The notes: a model not told the origin generated them from the sequence alone. Positions 52,906-63,243 are shown, counted from the stretch's first letter. The stretch: 64,000 nucleotides of DNA from Bacteroidota bacterium (GCA_016866355.1 VGMN01000004.1:87074-151073), one strand, 5' to 3'. A program made the numbers and translations.

Positions 52906-54087
52906 GTGCGGTATACGTTTTTATCTTATTTACTTACTATCACCTCATTTATTGCTCCATCCTTGATGGCGCAGCAGAATTTGTCTATCAGCTGGAATAT
53001 GCAGGTAGTAGCGGCCACAGCAATTTCTTCCACGCACGTAACAGTAAGTGACCTTTTGCAAGGTGTAAATTATGGAACAACTATGTTGTTAACGGCACAA
53101 TCAACATCTCAGGGTATGTATGCAGGAGCTTCCGGGGAGAATAATGCTGCTTTAGCATGTAGAACTGGTTCGTTAAATAGATCTGCTACAGGGTCTTCCT
53201 ATTTTAGTTTTACAGTTGCTGCTAATACGGGGTATCATTTTTTACTGCAATCCATTTCCTTGGGGCTGCGATCTACCAGTTCAGGCCCCCAGGCCTGGTG
53301 TATTTACTCCAGCATTGACAACTTTACAACGCCTTTACTTACCAGCACACTTGTCAACAACAGTAATTGGGTATTTCAGCAGCATTTAATAAATTCTAAT
53401 TACTATACATCGGCTGAATATCGACTCTATGGTTACAATGGTGTTGGTACGGCTGCCATCAATGTGGCTAACTGGAGAATAGATGACTTGCAACTTACTG
53501 GCCTAATAGCTCCGGTTACCTTGCCCGTTCATTGGCTATATACGGTGCTCAGTACATTTCAGGATTGCGTGAAGCTAGCGTGGGCTACTGCTTGGGAGCA
53601 AAACAATTTACGCTACCATATTGAGCGTTCAAAAGATGGAAATTCCTTTTTGAAAATTGGAGAAATTATTACGCCGGCAGTGGAGTTGGTGAATGATAAA
53701 CAAGTGTATTATTTTTTGGATCATACTCCTTTATCAGGAAGAAGTTATTACCGAATTGTGCAAGAGGATAAAGATGGTACGTTAAACTATGGGGCCGTTA
53801 GAAGTATATTTTATGATGCGTTTCCTGCTTTTTTTATGCTTGGTTATCGGTTTGATTTTTCTACGAATCAGTTTATCTTACATTGTAAGGGCGGGGGTGC
53901 CACTATCTTTCAACTTTTTACTATTGATGGGAAATTGATAGGCCATTATAGCAAGGAATTGGTGTCAGGATCACCCCATACATTTTTATTTCCAATCAGC
54001 GTAAGACTTATTTACAAAGCCCCTTTAGTGTTAGTGGTTATTCAAAAAAATAAACGAGTACTATCCAGACTGATTAGCTATAATTGA
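52906..54087 (+). CDS. Secreted protein of unknown function, T9SS-cargo-like (GTG start)
   Basis: Signal peptide-like start MRYTFLSYLLTITSFIAPSLMAQ; beta-rich body; YYRIVQEDKDGTLNYGAVRSI is typical of T9SS cargo proteins. Confidence 0.65.
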   Translation: MRYTFLSYLLTITSFIAPSLMAQQNLSISWNMQVVAATAISSTHVTVSDLLQGVNYGTTMLLTAQSTSQGMYAGASGENNAALACRTGSLNRSATGSSYFSFTVAANTGYHFLLQSISLGLRSTSSGPQAWCIYSSIDNFTTPLLTSTLVNNSNWVFQQHLINSNYYTSAEYRLYGYNGVGTAAINVANWRIDDLQLTGLIAPVTLPVHWLYTVLSTFQDCVKLAWATAWEQNNLRYHIERSKDGNSFLKIGEIITPAVELVNDKQVYYFLDHTPLSGRSYYRIVQEDKDGTLNYGAVRSIFYDAFPAFFMLGYRFDFSTNQFILHCKGGGATIFQLFTIDGKLIGHYSKELVSGSPHTFLFPISVRLIYKAPLVLVVIQKNKRVLSRLISYN

Positions 54088-55312
54088 GTATAGGAAGACT
54101 ATCATGAATGATTGCTATTGCTTCCTCCATTTGTACGGCTGAAATTACCAAAGGAGGTGCCAGTCTAATTTTATCTCCATGCGTTGGCTTTGCCAGCAAT
54201 CCCCTGTTTTTCATCTCTATGCATAGATTCCAAGCGGCATCAGAATCCGGGTGTTCAATTACAATAGCATTGAGAAGCCCTTTTCCTCTTGCTAGTTTAA
54301 TATGAGGGGAATTGATTTTATTAATTTCTGTTCTTAGCTGAATCCCTCTTTCGTTGGCATTTGCTGCTAAATTTTCTTTCTCTATTACCTCCAGTGCTGC
54401 CATTGCTACTGCGCATGCCAGTGGATTCCCACCGTACGTGGAGCCGTGTTGTCCAGGTTTGAGCGTGAGCATGATTTCATTATCGGCTAGTACAGCACTT
54501 ACGGGAAGTAATCCACCACTGAGTGCTTTGCCAAGGATCAGTATGTCTGGTCTAACGTTTTCGTGATCGCAGGCCAATCTTTTTCCAGTTCGCCCTAGGC
54601 CTGTTTGAATTTCATCTGCAAGGAGAAGTACTTGTTTGTCCCGGCATAATTTTGCGGCGTTATGTAGATAGCCATCTGTTGGAACAACTACGCCTGCTTC
54701 GCCTTGGATGGGTTCAATTAAAAATCCCGCAATGTTGGGGTCAAATAAAGCTTTCTCAAGTGCTTCCATATCATTGTAAGGAATAGGAATAAATCCGGGA
54801 AGAAAGGGTCCAAAATTTCGAGTGGCATCCTCGTCAGTGCTAAATGAAATAACTCCCGAAGTTCTGCCATGAAAGTTTCCTTCGCATACTATAATTTTTG
54901 CTTTGTTGCTAGGGATTGCTTTTTTCTCATAAGCCCATTTTCTGCAGAGTTTAATGGCTGTTTCTACTGCCTCAACACCCGTATTCATGGGGAGCACTTT
55001 GTCATATCCAAAGAGAGAAGTGATGTAAGCGGAATAGGATCCCAATAAATGATGATGAAATGCGCGGCTTGTTAATGTTAACTCTTGTACTTGTTGGATA
55101 CAGCGGGAAACAATGGCAGGATGGCAATGCCCTTGATTTACGGAAGAGTAGCCACTCAAAAAATCAAAATAACGGTTTCCTTCCACATCCCACATAAATA
55201 TGGATTCAGCTCTTTTAATTACAACGGGTAGCGGATGATAGTTATGCGCGCTGCTTTGTTCTTCTTTTAGTATATATTGGTTGGCGATTGCGCCAATGGG
55301 TGTTTGTTGCAT
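54074..55312 (-). CDS. rocD: Ornithine--oxo-acid transaminase
   Basis: YFDFLSGYSSVNQGHCHP, GNFHGRTSGVISFS, LLADEIQTGLGRTGK, GSTYGGNPLACAVAMAAL. Start placed at MQQTPIGA (55312) rather than 55432. Confidence 0.9.
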   Translation of the reverse strand: MQQTPIGAIANQYILKEEQSSAHNYHPLPVVIKRAESIFMWDVEGNRYFDFLSGYSSVNQGHCHPAIVSRCIQQVQELTLTSRAFHHHLLGSYSAYITSLFGYDKVLPMNTGVEAVETAIKLCRKWAYEKKAIPSNKAKIIVCEGNFHGRTSGVISFSTDEDATRNFGPFLPGFIPIPYNDMEALEKALFDPNIAGFLIEPIQGEAGVVVPTDGYLHNAAKLCRDKQVLLLADEIQTGLGRTGKRLACDHENVRPDILILGKALSGGLLPVSAVLADNEIMLTLKPGQHGSTYGGNPLACAVAMAALEVIEKENLAANANERGIQLRTEINKINSPHIKLARGKGLLNAIVIEHPDSDAAWNLCIEMKNRGLLAKPTHGDKIRLAPPLVISAVQMEEAIAIIHDSLPILNYS

Positions 55313-55455
55313 AGTAATTGAATAAAGAGTTGAAGGAGAAATAGAATAGAAGGGTACTGCGCAGCGCGTCAGTGATTCAACAGATCCAAATGCTTTTTTA
55401 GCAGCGGGAAAAATGGAAATAAATTGGGACAACTGTTACCCATAATAGTATGAAG

Positions 55456-56283
55456 TTATGGAATTTTTTTCCATTGTACCCAAGGATAGGGTTCATGTTC
55501 AGGTTTGGTTGCAGTGGGGGGGAAGATCCCAAACATAGTACTACCGCTACCGCTCATTGCAGCATACAGCGCCCCCATTTTATAAAGATTCTTTTTTATT
55601 TTCTCTAGCTCAGGGTGTTTCAGAAAAATTGTTTCTTCAAATTGGTTGACAAGTATATCTTTCCATTCCTCAAGAGGCCTTTTTATAGTTTCAGCAAGAG
55701 AATCACCTTCAGCTGTTGGTTTTATTCCTTGAAAAGCTTCAGCTGTAGAAATTGAAAAACCGGGGTGGACTAATAGCATTTGAAATCCTGATAATGTCAG
55801 GGAGAGTGGAGTTAATTGCTCTCCTCGTCCTTTTCCCAGTGCTGCCTCTTGATGTAAAAAAAACGGACAATCACTGCCAAGTTGTAGTGCTATTGCTTGA
55901 TTCTGTGCGGATGGCAGGGAAATCTCAAACATTTTTTGTAGTGCCAATAATGTAAATACCCCATCAGCACTTCCGCCACCCAATCCTGCGCCAAGCGGAA
56001 TATTCTTGTGAAGATGAATATAAACGGCAGGAAGCGTTGGTATTTTTTCTAGAAGCTGTTGGTAGGCTTTTACACATAAGTTTTGATTAGCAGGCCCTTG
56101 TACAGTGATCCCCGTTTGTTTAAACTGCACCGTACCGCAAGGCTCATTTTCAAGTGGTAATATCTCCACCACATCATGCACCGGAGTAGGATAGAAGATA
56201 GTTTCCAGTTCATGAAAACCGTCATCTCGCTTGCGTAGAATACGAAGCCCAAGATTGATCTTACAATTTGGAAATACAATCAT
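55456..56283 (-). CDS. ispE: 4-diphosphocytidyl-2-C-methyl-D-erythritol kinase
   Basis: NCKINLGLRILRKRDDGFHELETIFYP, NIPLGAGLGGGSADGVFTLLAL. Confidence 0.93.
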   Translation of the reverse strand: MIVFPNCKINLGLRILRKRDDGFHELETIFYPTPVHDVVEILPLENEPCGTVQFKQTGITVQGPANQNLCVKAYQQLLEKIPTLPAVYIHLHKNIPLGAGLGGGSADGVFTLLALQKMFEISLPSAQNQAIALQLGSDCPFFLHQEAALGKGRGEQLTPLSLTLSGFQMLLVHPGFSISTAEAFQGIKPTAEGDSLAETIKRPLEEWKDILVNQFEETIFLKHPELEKIKKNLYKMGALYAAMSGSGSTMFGIFPPTATKPEHEPYPWVQWKKIP

Positions 56284-56300
56284 AGTGGTGCTAGTGGCAC

Positions 56301-56900
56301 TTATTTAGTACGACTGTTAATTTCGTCGCGAATGGCAATAGCTCTGATATAATCCTCGCTTTCTAATACCTCAATTAATAGATGATTTAATTCTTCCATT
56401 GACATCGTCTTGAGATCTTCATGTCCAGTAGTTCTTATTTCATTCTTGAGGCTTTCTGTTTCGGATTTTTTCCGTTTTGATTCTTCAGTTTCTTCCAATA
56501 ACACGCCAGCATTTTGTAAAATATGCTCAAATGTATAAATAGGGCATCCAAAACGTACTGCCATGGCTATAGCATCCGATGTTCTGGAGTCAATCTCTAT
56601 CGTATCATGTTCATTGGAGCAGACCAGTTTAGAATAAAAAACGCCTTCTTGTAAATCGTTGATAATTACTTCATGTAAGTCAATTCCAAACGCAACTAAA
56701 AAATTCTTCATTAGATCATGCGTCAGCGGTCTTGATGGGTTCATTTTTTCAAGTGCCACTGCAATGGCTTGCGCTTCAAATCCCCCAATTACAATGGGAA
56801 GCCTGCGCGATCCATTCACTTCTCCTAATACCACAGCATACGAGTGTGTTTGCGTGATGCTATGTGAGATTGCAATAATTTCTAATTCAATTTTTTTCAT
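56301..56900 (-). CDS. Bifunctional nuclease family protein (DUF151) with C-terminal UvrB/UvrC-like motif
   Basis: LPIVIGGFEAQAIAVALEKMNPSRPLTHDLMKN, SRTSDAIAMAVRFGCPIY; C-terminal MEELNHLLIEVLESEDYIRAIAIRDEINSR. Confidence 0.85.
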   Translation of the reverse strand: MKKIELEIIAISHSITQTHSYAVVLGEVNGSRRLPIVIGGFEAQAIAVALEKMNPSRPLTHDLMKNFLVAFGIDLHEVIINDLQEGVFYSKLVCSNEHDTIEIDSRTSDAIAMAVRFGCPIYTFEHILQNAGVLLEETEESKRKKSETESLKNEIRTTGHEDLKTMSMEELNHLLIEVLESEDYIRAIAIRDEINSRTK

Positions 56901-56937
56901 ACCGCCTACAAATATAGAGCTACTGTTAGGGGGATTC

Positions 56938-57900
56938 CTAACTTGCTTTTACTTTTTTAAGTGCTGCGGTAAACTTAGGAACTACTTCAAAAGCATCTCC
57001 AACTATTCCATAATCTGCGGCCTTAAAAAAAGGTGCTTCTGGATCTTTATTTATGACCACAATCACTTTGCTACGGTTTACACCTGCCAGATGTTGGATG
57101 GCTCCGGAAATTCCAATAGCTACATAAAGGTTAGGGGCAATGGCAACTCCAGTCTGTCCAACATGCTCATGGTGCGGCCTCCAATGTGCGTCTGCTACTG
57201 GACGGCTACAAGCTAAGGCTGCATTTAGTTGGCCCGCCAATTCTTCTACCATTCCCCAGTTTTCAGGTCCTTTTAGCCCACGACCGGCACTCACCACAAT
57301 CCCTGCCTCTGTGAGAGACAAGGCGCCAGCTGTATTTTCTGCCTTTATAGTTCTTATCCGTGATGGTGGTGTTGTCAAGGCAGCTGTTGATACAGTTGCA
57401 ACGCCAGCTACTTGTTTGACAGGGTAGGAGTTGGGATTGATGGTTAGTACACGCACATCAGTTTTTATGGCAATTTTGGCAAAGGCCTTACCAGAAAATA
57501 CAGCTCTTTTCACGCAAAACCCATTGCCTAGTTCAGGTTGTGAAATAACTCCTGAAACTATTCCGGCTTTTAGTTTGGTTGCGGTGAGTGGAGCTAATAA
57601 TTTTCCACTCAAAGTGTGTGCAAATAACAGCGTTTTGACTTTTCTTTCAATAGCCAGCGCAGTTATTGCCAACGCATCAGCTTCTGATGGAGCATTACGC
57701 TCCATTTCTTTTCCGAGGTGTACGATCTCTTTCAAGCCATAGGAACCAAGTTCTTCTAATGAATCCTGGCAGTTGCCAATTGCCACTCCAATGAGTGTGT
57801 GGCCCGTTACAGCAGCCAAGTCTGCTCCATAGGAAATCACTTCATGGGTTGCCTTTTTTATTTTACCATTGGCAATATCGATATAAACTAAAATACTCAT
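56938..57900 (-). CDS. etfA: Electron transfer flavoprotein alpha subunit
   Basis: EAGIVVSAGRGLKGPENW, CSRPVADAHWRPHHEHVGQTGVAIAPNLYVAIGISGAIQH. Confidence 0.95.
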   Translation of the reverse strand: MSILVYIDIANGKIKKATHEVISYGADLAAVTGHTLIGVAIGNCQDSLEELGSYGLKEIVHLGKEMERNAPSEADALAITALAIERKVKTLLFAHTLSGKLLAPLTATKLKAGIVSGVISQPELGNGFCVKRAVFSGKAFAKIAIKTDVRVLTINPNSYPVKQVAGVATVSTAALTTPPSRIRTIKAENTAGALSLTEAGIVVSAGRGLKGPENWGMVEELAGQLNAALACSRPVADAHWRPHHEHVGQTGVAIAPNLYVAIGISGAIQHLAGVNRSKVIVVINKDPEAPFFKAADYGIVGDAFEVVPKFTAALKKVKAS

Positions 57901-57919
57901 AGTGTGTAGTTGGGGGTTC

Positions 57920-58663
57920 TTAAATAACTTTTGCCTCCTCGTGTAATAAACGAACTAGTTCCTCCACTTGATCGGGAGCAACCAACTTTACACCAGACTT
58001 GGGAGCAGGCAGCTCAAATTGTATAGTTTCTGTGTATGGACTGCTTGCAGTTGGCTCGATTACTTTGAGTGGTTTAGTTCTGGCGGCCATTATACCCCTC
58101 ATATTAGGTATCCGGGCTTCTGCCATTCCTTTTTGTGCACTGACTACAACTGGTAATTCAACTTCACATATTTCTTGACCTCCCTCAATTTCTCGCGTAA
58201 TGGTCAACTTGGATCCTTGACAGTCCAATTTTGTTGCAAGGCTTATGAAGGGTAATTCGGTTTCGCCAGCTATTAACCCTCCAACAGTAGATCCATTATG
58301 GTCAATAGTCTCTTTTCCTGTCAGCACTAAATCATAATTACCCGCTTTTACAATTGCTGCTATTTGGTGCGCTACAAATTGACTTTCAGTTGGCGCAGCA
58401 TTGATCCGAATAGCTTCATCCCCCCCTAAGGCTAAGGCTTTTCTAATGATGGGGTCTGCATCTGCTTCACCTACTGTTAGTAGGTGTAATACGGTAGAAG
58501 GATCAGCCTCTTTTAATTCTATTGCCCTGACTAATGCAAACCACTCATCCCAAGGGTTTACTATCCATTGAACTCCGTTGTTATCGAATTTCGTGTTATT
58601 GTCGGTGAAGGCTATTTTTGCCGTTGTATCCGGCGTTTTACTGATACAAACAAGAATCTTCAT
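57920..58663 (-). CDS. etfB: Electron transfer flavoprotein beta subunit
   Basis: MKILVCISKTPDTTAKI, VLTGKETIDHNGSTVGGLIAGETELPFIS, IPNMRGIMAARTKPL. Confidence 0.95.
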   Translation of the reverse strand: MKILVCISKTPDTTAKIAFTDNNTKFDNNGVQWIVNPWDEWFALVRAIELKEADPSTVLHLLTVGEADADPIIRKALALGGDEAIRINAAPTESQFVAHQIAAIVKAGNYDLVLTGKETIDHNGSTVGGLIAGETELPFISLATKLDCQGSKLTITREIEGGQEICEVELPVVVSAQKGMAEARIPNMRGIMAARTKPLKVIEPTASSPYTETIQFELPAPKSGVKLVAPDQVEELVRLLHEEAKVI

Positions 58664-58774
58664 AAATAAAATTGAAGCTGCTTAAAAGTTGTTGTTGCAA
58701 CTATGCAAAGATAAGTTTTGGCGCATGTTCAGAGAAGCGATTGAGGAGCTTTTTTCACCTAATGCCTGATAAAT

Positions 58775-59086
58775 ATGGATAGAGTTTCCAAACTTAAAAG
58801 CTTGCTTCAGGATAGCCCTAAAGACTGTTTTTTATTGCATGCGCTTGGATTAGAACATCAAAAATTGGGTGCTTTAGATACTGCCCAGTCTTATTTTGAA
58901 CAGGTGATAGAGGTGGACCCCACTTATATAGGCACCTATTACCATCTGGCTAAGTTGCTGGAGCTGGTAGGAGATACCGCTAAGGCTGTAGTTATTTATG
59001 AAAAAGGCATGGAGGAAGCTAAAAAGGCTAATGATATGCATGCTTATGGCGAACTTCGTTCTGCGTGGGAGGAGTTAACTTTTTAA
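58775..59086 (+). CDS. Small tetratricopeptide-repeat protein
   Basis: FLLHALGLEHQKLGALDTAQSYFEQVIEVDPTYIGTYYHLAKLLELVGDTAKAVVIYEKGM. Confidence 0.82.
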   Translation: MDRVSKLKSLLQDSPKDCFLLHALGLEHQKLGALDTAQSYFEQVIEVDPTYIGTYYHLAKLLELVGDTAKAVVIYEKGMEEAKKANDMHAYGELRSAWEELTF

Positions 59087-59089
59087 GTA

Positions 59090-60439
59090 ATGAATGGGCT
59101 TTCAATTAAACAGAATCTTGAAGCTATTGCACCGGTTTTGCCGACAGATGTGCTCTTGATTGCTATCAGCGGAGGAATGGATTCCGTTGCATTAGCCTAC
59201 TTATGTAAATTGGAAGGATATACTATTGAGTTAGTGCATTGTAATTTTCAATTGCGGGGTGAGGAGAGTGAGCGGGATGAAAAGTTTGTTCGCCAGCTCG
59301 CTGCAACTTGGAACATTCCATTACATGTACAACGATTTGATACAAATGCGTACGCAATTGAATGTAGGTGTTCTATCCAAGAAGCTGCACGGGATCTTCG
59401 TTACAAATGGTTTGTGGACTTACTTACGCAGTTTCCTCGGTTGAAGTGGATAGCAACTGCACATCATAAAGATGACCAGGCAGAAACCCTGCTAATGAAT
59501 TTTTTAAGGGGGACTGGTCTTAGTGGGTTGACAGGTATACCTGCTCGAAATGGAAATGTGTTGCGTCCATTGCTAACTGTAGCGCATGAAAAGTTGGAAA
59601 AGTTTGTACAGGAAAATCAGTTAAGCTATGTAATTGACTCCTCTAATCAAAAAGAAGCCTATACACGCAACTATTTTCGGCATACGATTATTCCGGCTCT
59701 TCAAAAAGTGTATCCAGCTGTTGTAGATAATTTGGCTGACAATCAAGCTCGCTTTGTTGGAATTGAAAAGCTGTACCAACATTTAGTGAGTATTCAAATT
59801 AAAAAAATTATCAAGGAAAAAAACGGAGAGTATGCAGTATCAGTTGCTACACTTTCTCGATTTAAGGGTACATCGCTCTTGTATGAGATGTTGTATCCCT
59901 TTGGTTTTTCAGCGAGTCAATTGGTGGAGGCAACTAAACTGATGCACGCAAGAACGGGAGCGCATTTGGTAGCAAGCGTAGGAAATTGGAGATTGATAAA
60001 GCATCGGAATTGGTTATTGCTTTCACCCTTCAAATCTCAAGAAACTGATTTTATTCTTGTGCCTGAAACACAGACTGCAATAGAATTTGCTGCCGGAAAA
60101 ATAACTTTTAAAAAAAGTAGCAATGCAAATAAGCTGGCTTTGCCTACTACTGCCGCTATCGCTTTACTAGACTATCAATCTTTGGAATTTCCACTACAAA
60201 TTCGCCGATGGAGAGAGGGTGACTATTTTTATCCGTTAGGAATGTCAAAGAAAAAAAAACTGTCCCGCTTCCTAATTGATGGTAAGTTCTCATTGCCAGA
60301 TAAGGAAAAGGTGTGGGTGCTGACAGCTGGTGAAAAAATTGTTTGGGTAATTGGAATTCGAATTGATGACCGATTCAAGTTAACAGCTAAGAGTCGTGAA
60401 GTATTTTGTATTACCTATAGCCCTTCAGTTTACTCCTAG
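59090..60439 (+). CDS. tilS: tRNA(Ile)-lysidine synthetase
   Basis: PP-loop AISGGMDSVALAYL, ATAHHKDDQAETLLMNFLRGTGLSGL, TRNYFRHTIIPAL. Confidence 0.93.
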   Translation: MNGLSIKQNLEAIAPVLPTDVLLIAISGGMDSVALAYLCKLEGYTIELVHCNFQLRGEESERDEKFVRQLAATWNIPLHVQRFDTNAYAIECRCSIQEAARDLRYKWFVDLLTQFPRLKWIATAHHKDDQAETLLMNFLRGTGLSGLTGIPARNGNVLRPLLTVAHEKLEKFVQENQLSYVIDSSNQKEAYTRNYFRHTIIPALQKVYPAVVDNLADNQARFVGIEKLYQHLVSIQIKKIIKEKNGEYAVSVATLSRFKGTSLLYEMLYPFGFSASQLVEATKLMHARTGAHLVASVGNWRLIKHRNWLLLSPFKSQETDFILVPETQTAIEFAAGKITFKKSSNANKLALPTTAAIALLDYQSLEFPLQIRRWREGDYFYPLGMSKKKKLSRFLIDGKFSLPDKEKVWVLTAGEKIVWVIGIRIDDRFKLTAKSREVFCITYSPSVYS

Positions 60440-61075
60440 TTGATTTATCATAATTTTTTTAAAAGTATTTATGGTATCAAATGAATGATGCTGTACATAC
60501 AAAGCTGCAATGGTAAAGACCCACCCATAAAGGGCGCCACTAATATGCGCTGCATGATTGACATTGTCTCTTCCTTTTTTCCCTTGCCATGCGGATAAGA
60601 TCAGAAAAAGGGGGCCAAACAGATATCCGGGTATGATTGGTGGGATTATAAAAAGTCCAATTTTCATGGTAGGATCGATCAATATTGCAGAAAAAATTAC
60701 TGCACTTACTGCACCTGATGCGCCTAAGCTTGCGTAATTATATTTTTTATAATACCGAATAAAACTATAGAGCAATGATAGCGGGAGGGCTGATAAGTAA
60801 AGTGTAAAAAATAGGGTGGTGCCATTTTCTGAGAAATAATTATGAGATAAGTAAGCCCTTTCAACCAGGACTCCAAAAAGATATAGCGAAAACATATTAA
60901 ATAATAAATGCTCCCAGTCTGCGTGAATAAATCCACTTGTAAAAAAGCGATACCATTCATTGCCTTTTAGCATGCTAGCTGGTCTGAAAAGTAGTTTTTC
61001 TTTTAGGGCAGGGAGGTTGAAGGCTAGTATAGAAATGGCTGAGGTGCTGAATACTAAAAGTAGGGTGTTGTTCAT
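60425..61075 (-). CDS. Rhomboid-family intramembrane serine protease
   Basis: SGFIHADWEHLLFNMFSLYLFG, catalytic GASGAVSAV, NHAAHISGALYGW. Confidence 0.9.
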   Translation of the reverse strand: MNNTLLLVFSTSAISILAFNLPALKEKLLFRPASMLKGNEWYRFFTSGFIHADWEHLLFNMFSLYLFGVLVERAYLSHNYFSENGTTLFFTLYLSALPLSLLYSFIRYYKKYNYASLGASGAVSAVIFSAILIDPTMKIGLFIIPPIIPGYLFGPLFLILSAWQGKKGRDNVNHAAHISGALYGWVFTIAALYVQHHSFDTINTFKKIMINQLGVN

Positions 61076-61549
61076 TTACTGGTGGTGGTACTTTTCGCTT
61101 TTTAAAATGGTTCCAGCCCGATATAATTGCTCTGCCAGGATTAGTCTGACTAGTTGGTGTGGAAATACTAGTTTTGATAAGCTCCATGCTACTTGTGCTC
61201 TTTCTTGTACAGCTTTGGAGACTCCAAATGCGCCACCAATTAAAAAAACCATCTTTTTAATACCTGTATTAGCCTTTTTTTGAAGAAAGGTGGCAAGCTC
61301 AATTGAAGTAAACTCTTTTCCTTTTTCGTCCAACAATATCAATAAATCATCAGGTGCTAACCAATCAAGTACTATCTCTCCCTCTTTTTTCTTAAGATCC
61401 ATTTCGCTAAGCATTCCTGTATGCTTTGGCGTAGGAATTAATATCCACTTGGTTTTAAAATAGTGGTTTAAGCGCTTGGTGAATGCTTCGATTCCAGGCT
61501 TTGCATAGGGTTCGTGTGTTTTACCAATGGACCACAGCTCAATTTGCAT
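61076..61549 (-). CDS. rlmH: 23S rRNA pseudouridine1915 N3-methyltransferase
   Basis: LLILLDEKGKEFTSIELATFL, FLIGGAFGVSKAVQERAQVAWSLSKLVFPHQLVRLILAEQLYRAGTI. Confidence 0.94.
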   Translation of the reverse strand: MQIELWSIGKTHEPYAKPGIEAFTKRLNHYFKTKWILIPTPKHTGMLSEMDLKKKEGEIVLDWLAPDDLLILLDEKGKEFTSIELATFLQKKANTGIKKMVFLIGGAFGVSKAVQERAQVAWSLSKLVFPHQLVRLILAEQLYRAGTILKSEKYHHQ

Positions 61550-61585
61550 GAATTAAAAATATTAAATATATCCTAACTTTCCACC

Positions 61586-62986
61586 ATGCTTAAATCAAGA
61601 TACCTGCTTTGTCTACTTGTAATACTCTGTACAATTCCTACTGTTTATGGCCAACAACGTCCAATTGGTGTATTCGATTCTGGCACAGGGGGCTTAACAG
61701 TTTTAGAGGCAATGCTTTCGTTGGATGCGTTTAATAACAAGACCGGAGTGCAAAAGCCAGATGGAATTCCTGACTTTACGGGAGAGTATTTTCATTATTT
61801 GGCGGATCAAGCAAATATGCCTTATGGGAATTATGCCTCAGAGGGTAAAACACTCTTTTTGAAGGAGCAAATTCTTAGATGCATGTCTTTCCTTTCCACT
61901 GATACTACTTTTGCTATTCGCAAAAAAGAGACTTTTGCTTATTACCCAAAATTGACGGCTAAGATGATTGTAGTTGCCTGTAATACAGCTACAGCATACG
62001 CATTACCTGATATTAAAAGAGCCGTTGGAGGTGGCGTGCCGGTGGTGGGAGTTATTGATGCTGGGTGTAAGGCCGCACTTGCTTATCAGCAGAAACAAAG
62101 GGGTACCATTGGTGTTTTTGCTACAGTTGGCACTGTTGCCTCTGATGGGTATCCTAAGACCCTTCAGCGTATGGCAACTGCAGCGGGGGTAGCTTCTTTA
62201 TCAATTGTGAGCCAAGGAGGGTATGGGTTAGCAGAAAGTATTGACAGAGATTGGAGTTTTCTGGCAGACCAGGTTACTAAAGTAAGAGCTGAATACAAAG
62301 GCCCTTCCCTGACAAATAACCAGTATCGAATTGATACTGCGTTGGCCACGGTTTATGGCTTTTCTCGTGCAGGAAACAGTTTGCTCTGTGAATATGATGA
62401 AAAAGGAAATTGCACTGAAATGCAGCTCAATGATCCTGTTAATTATGTGAGGTATCACCTAGTCAGTTTGTTAGAAAAGATGAAACGAGAATCGTATCAA
62501 GAACCGTTAAATACATTAATTCTTGGCTGCACCCATTATCCCTATATGCGTGATACAATTTCCCTGGTGCTAAAGGAGCTTTATAACTATCAAGAGGATA
62601 ATGTCTACCGATATAGAAAGGTTTTAGCTGAAAATGTTTGCCTGATAGATCCTGCTGTTGAAACTGCAAAGGAAGCTTACGTGGCATTAAGGCAATTATC
62701 AAATGCGCAAGAGATCAATACCAAAAAGCAAAAAAGTAGTATAGTTGATGCGTTTTTTATAGCTGTCCCAAACTTGGATTTACCTGAAATAAAGATCCAG
62801 CCTGATGGCTGGTTTACTTACGCATACAAATACGGAAGGCAAGAAGGTTCTGGTAAAAACTTTGTTCGTTTTGTTCCTTTTGACGCTCAAAATATTGCAC
62901 CAGCAACCTATGAGAGATTCAAAAGAGCACTGCCGCTTTCCTATGAGAAGATTATACGGGTGGGATTATTTTCTCAAAATCGCTGA
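61586..62986 (+). CDS. Exported, enlarged glutamate racemase (MurI)-like protein
   Basis: Signal peptide MLKSRYLLCLLVILCTIPTVYGQQ then IGVFDSGTGGLTVLEAML, VVACNTATAYALPDIK, LILGCTHYPYM; 466 aa. Confidence 0.82.
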   Translation: MLKSRYLLCLLVILCTIPTVYGQQRPIGVFDSGTGGLTVLEAMLSLDAFNNKTGVQKPDGIPDFTGEYFHYLADQANMPYGNYASEGKTLFLKEQILRCMSFLSTDTTFAIRKKETFAYYPKLTAKMIVVACNTATAYALPDIKRAVGGGVPVVGVIDAGCKAALAYQQKQRGTIGVFATVGTVASDGYPKTLQRMATAAGVASLSIVSQGGYGLAESIDRDWSFLADQVTKVRAEYKGPSLTNNQYRIDTALATVYGFSRAGNSLLCEYDEKGNCTEMQLNDPVNYVRYHLVSLLEKMKRESYQEPLNTLILGCTHYPYMRDTISLVLKELYNYQEDNVYRYRKVLAENVCLIDPAVETAKEAYVALRQLSNAQEINTKKQKSSIVDAFFIAVPNLDLPEIKIQPDGWFTYAYKYGRQEGSGKNFVRFVPFDAQNIAPATYERFKRALPLSYEKIIRVGLFSQNR

Positions 62987-63243
62987 GTGTCACATAAGCT
63001 CGCTAATTTTTTCTAATTTAGATTATACCAACAAAGGACCCATTGCCTAGATTATTTCTATTGATTTATTTTCTGTTTTCGATCCTCCAGGTTATTGCAC
63101 ATCCCTTGCAATCCAATTTCTAGGTTCTTTCATAAAATTGATCCTGGTGAATAGCCGGCTGTTTTTAATCAATACAATGTTTTGCAAGTTGTCTATTAAA
63201 CCTTAATTTGCTTCTAAATTTATTTACCAAACAAATGCTAATT

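Noticed and set aside
55313-55432. N-terminal extension of the ornithine aminotransferase ORF
   Set aside because: Extra 40 residues look non-coding; the family start fits MQQTPIGAIANQYI at 55312.
62987-63243. Relatively long intergenic region before the beta-barrel gene as a possible ncRNA or riboswitch
   Set aside because: No convincing hairpin, terminator or conserved riboswitch-like core found by eye.
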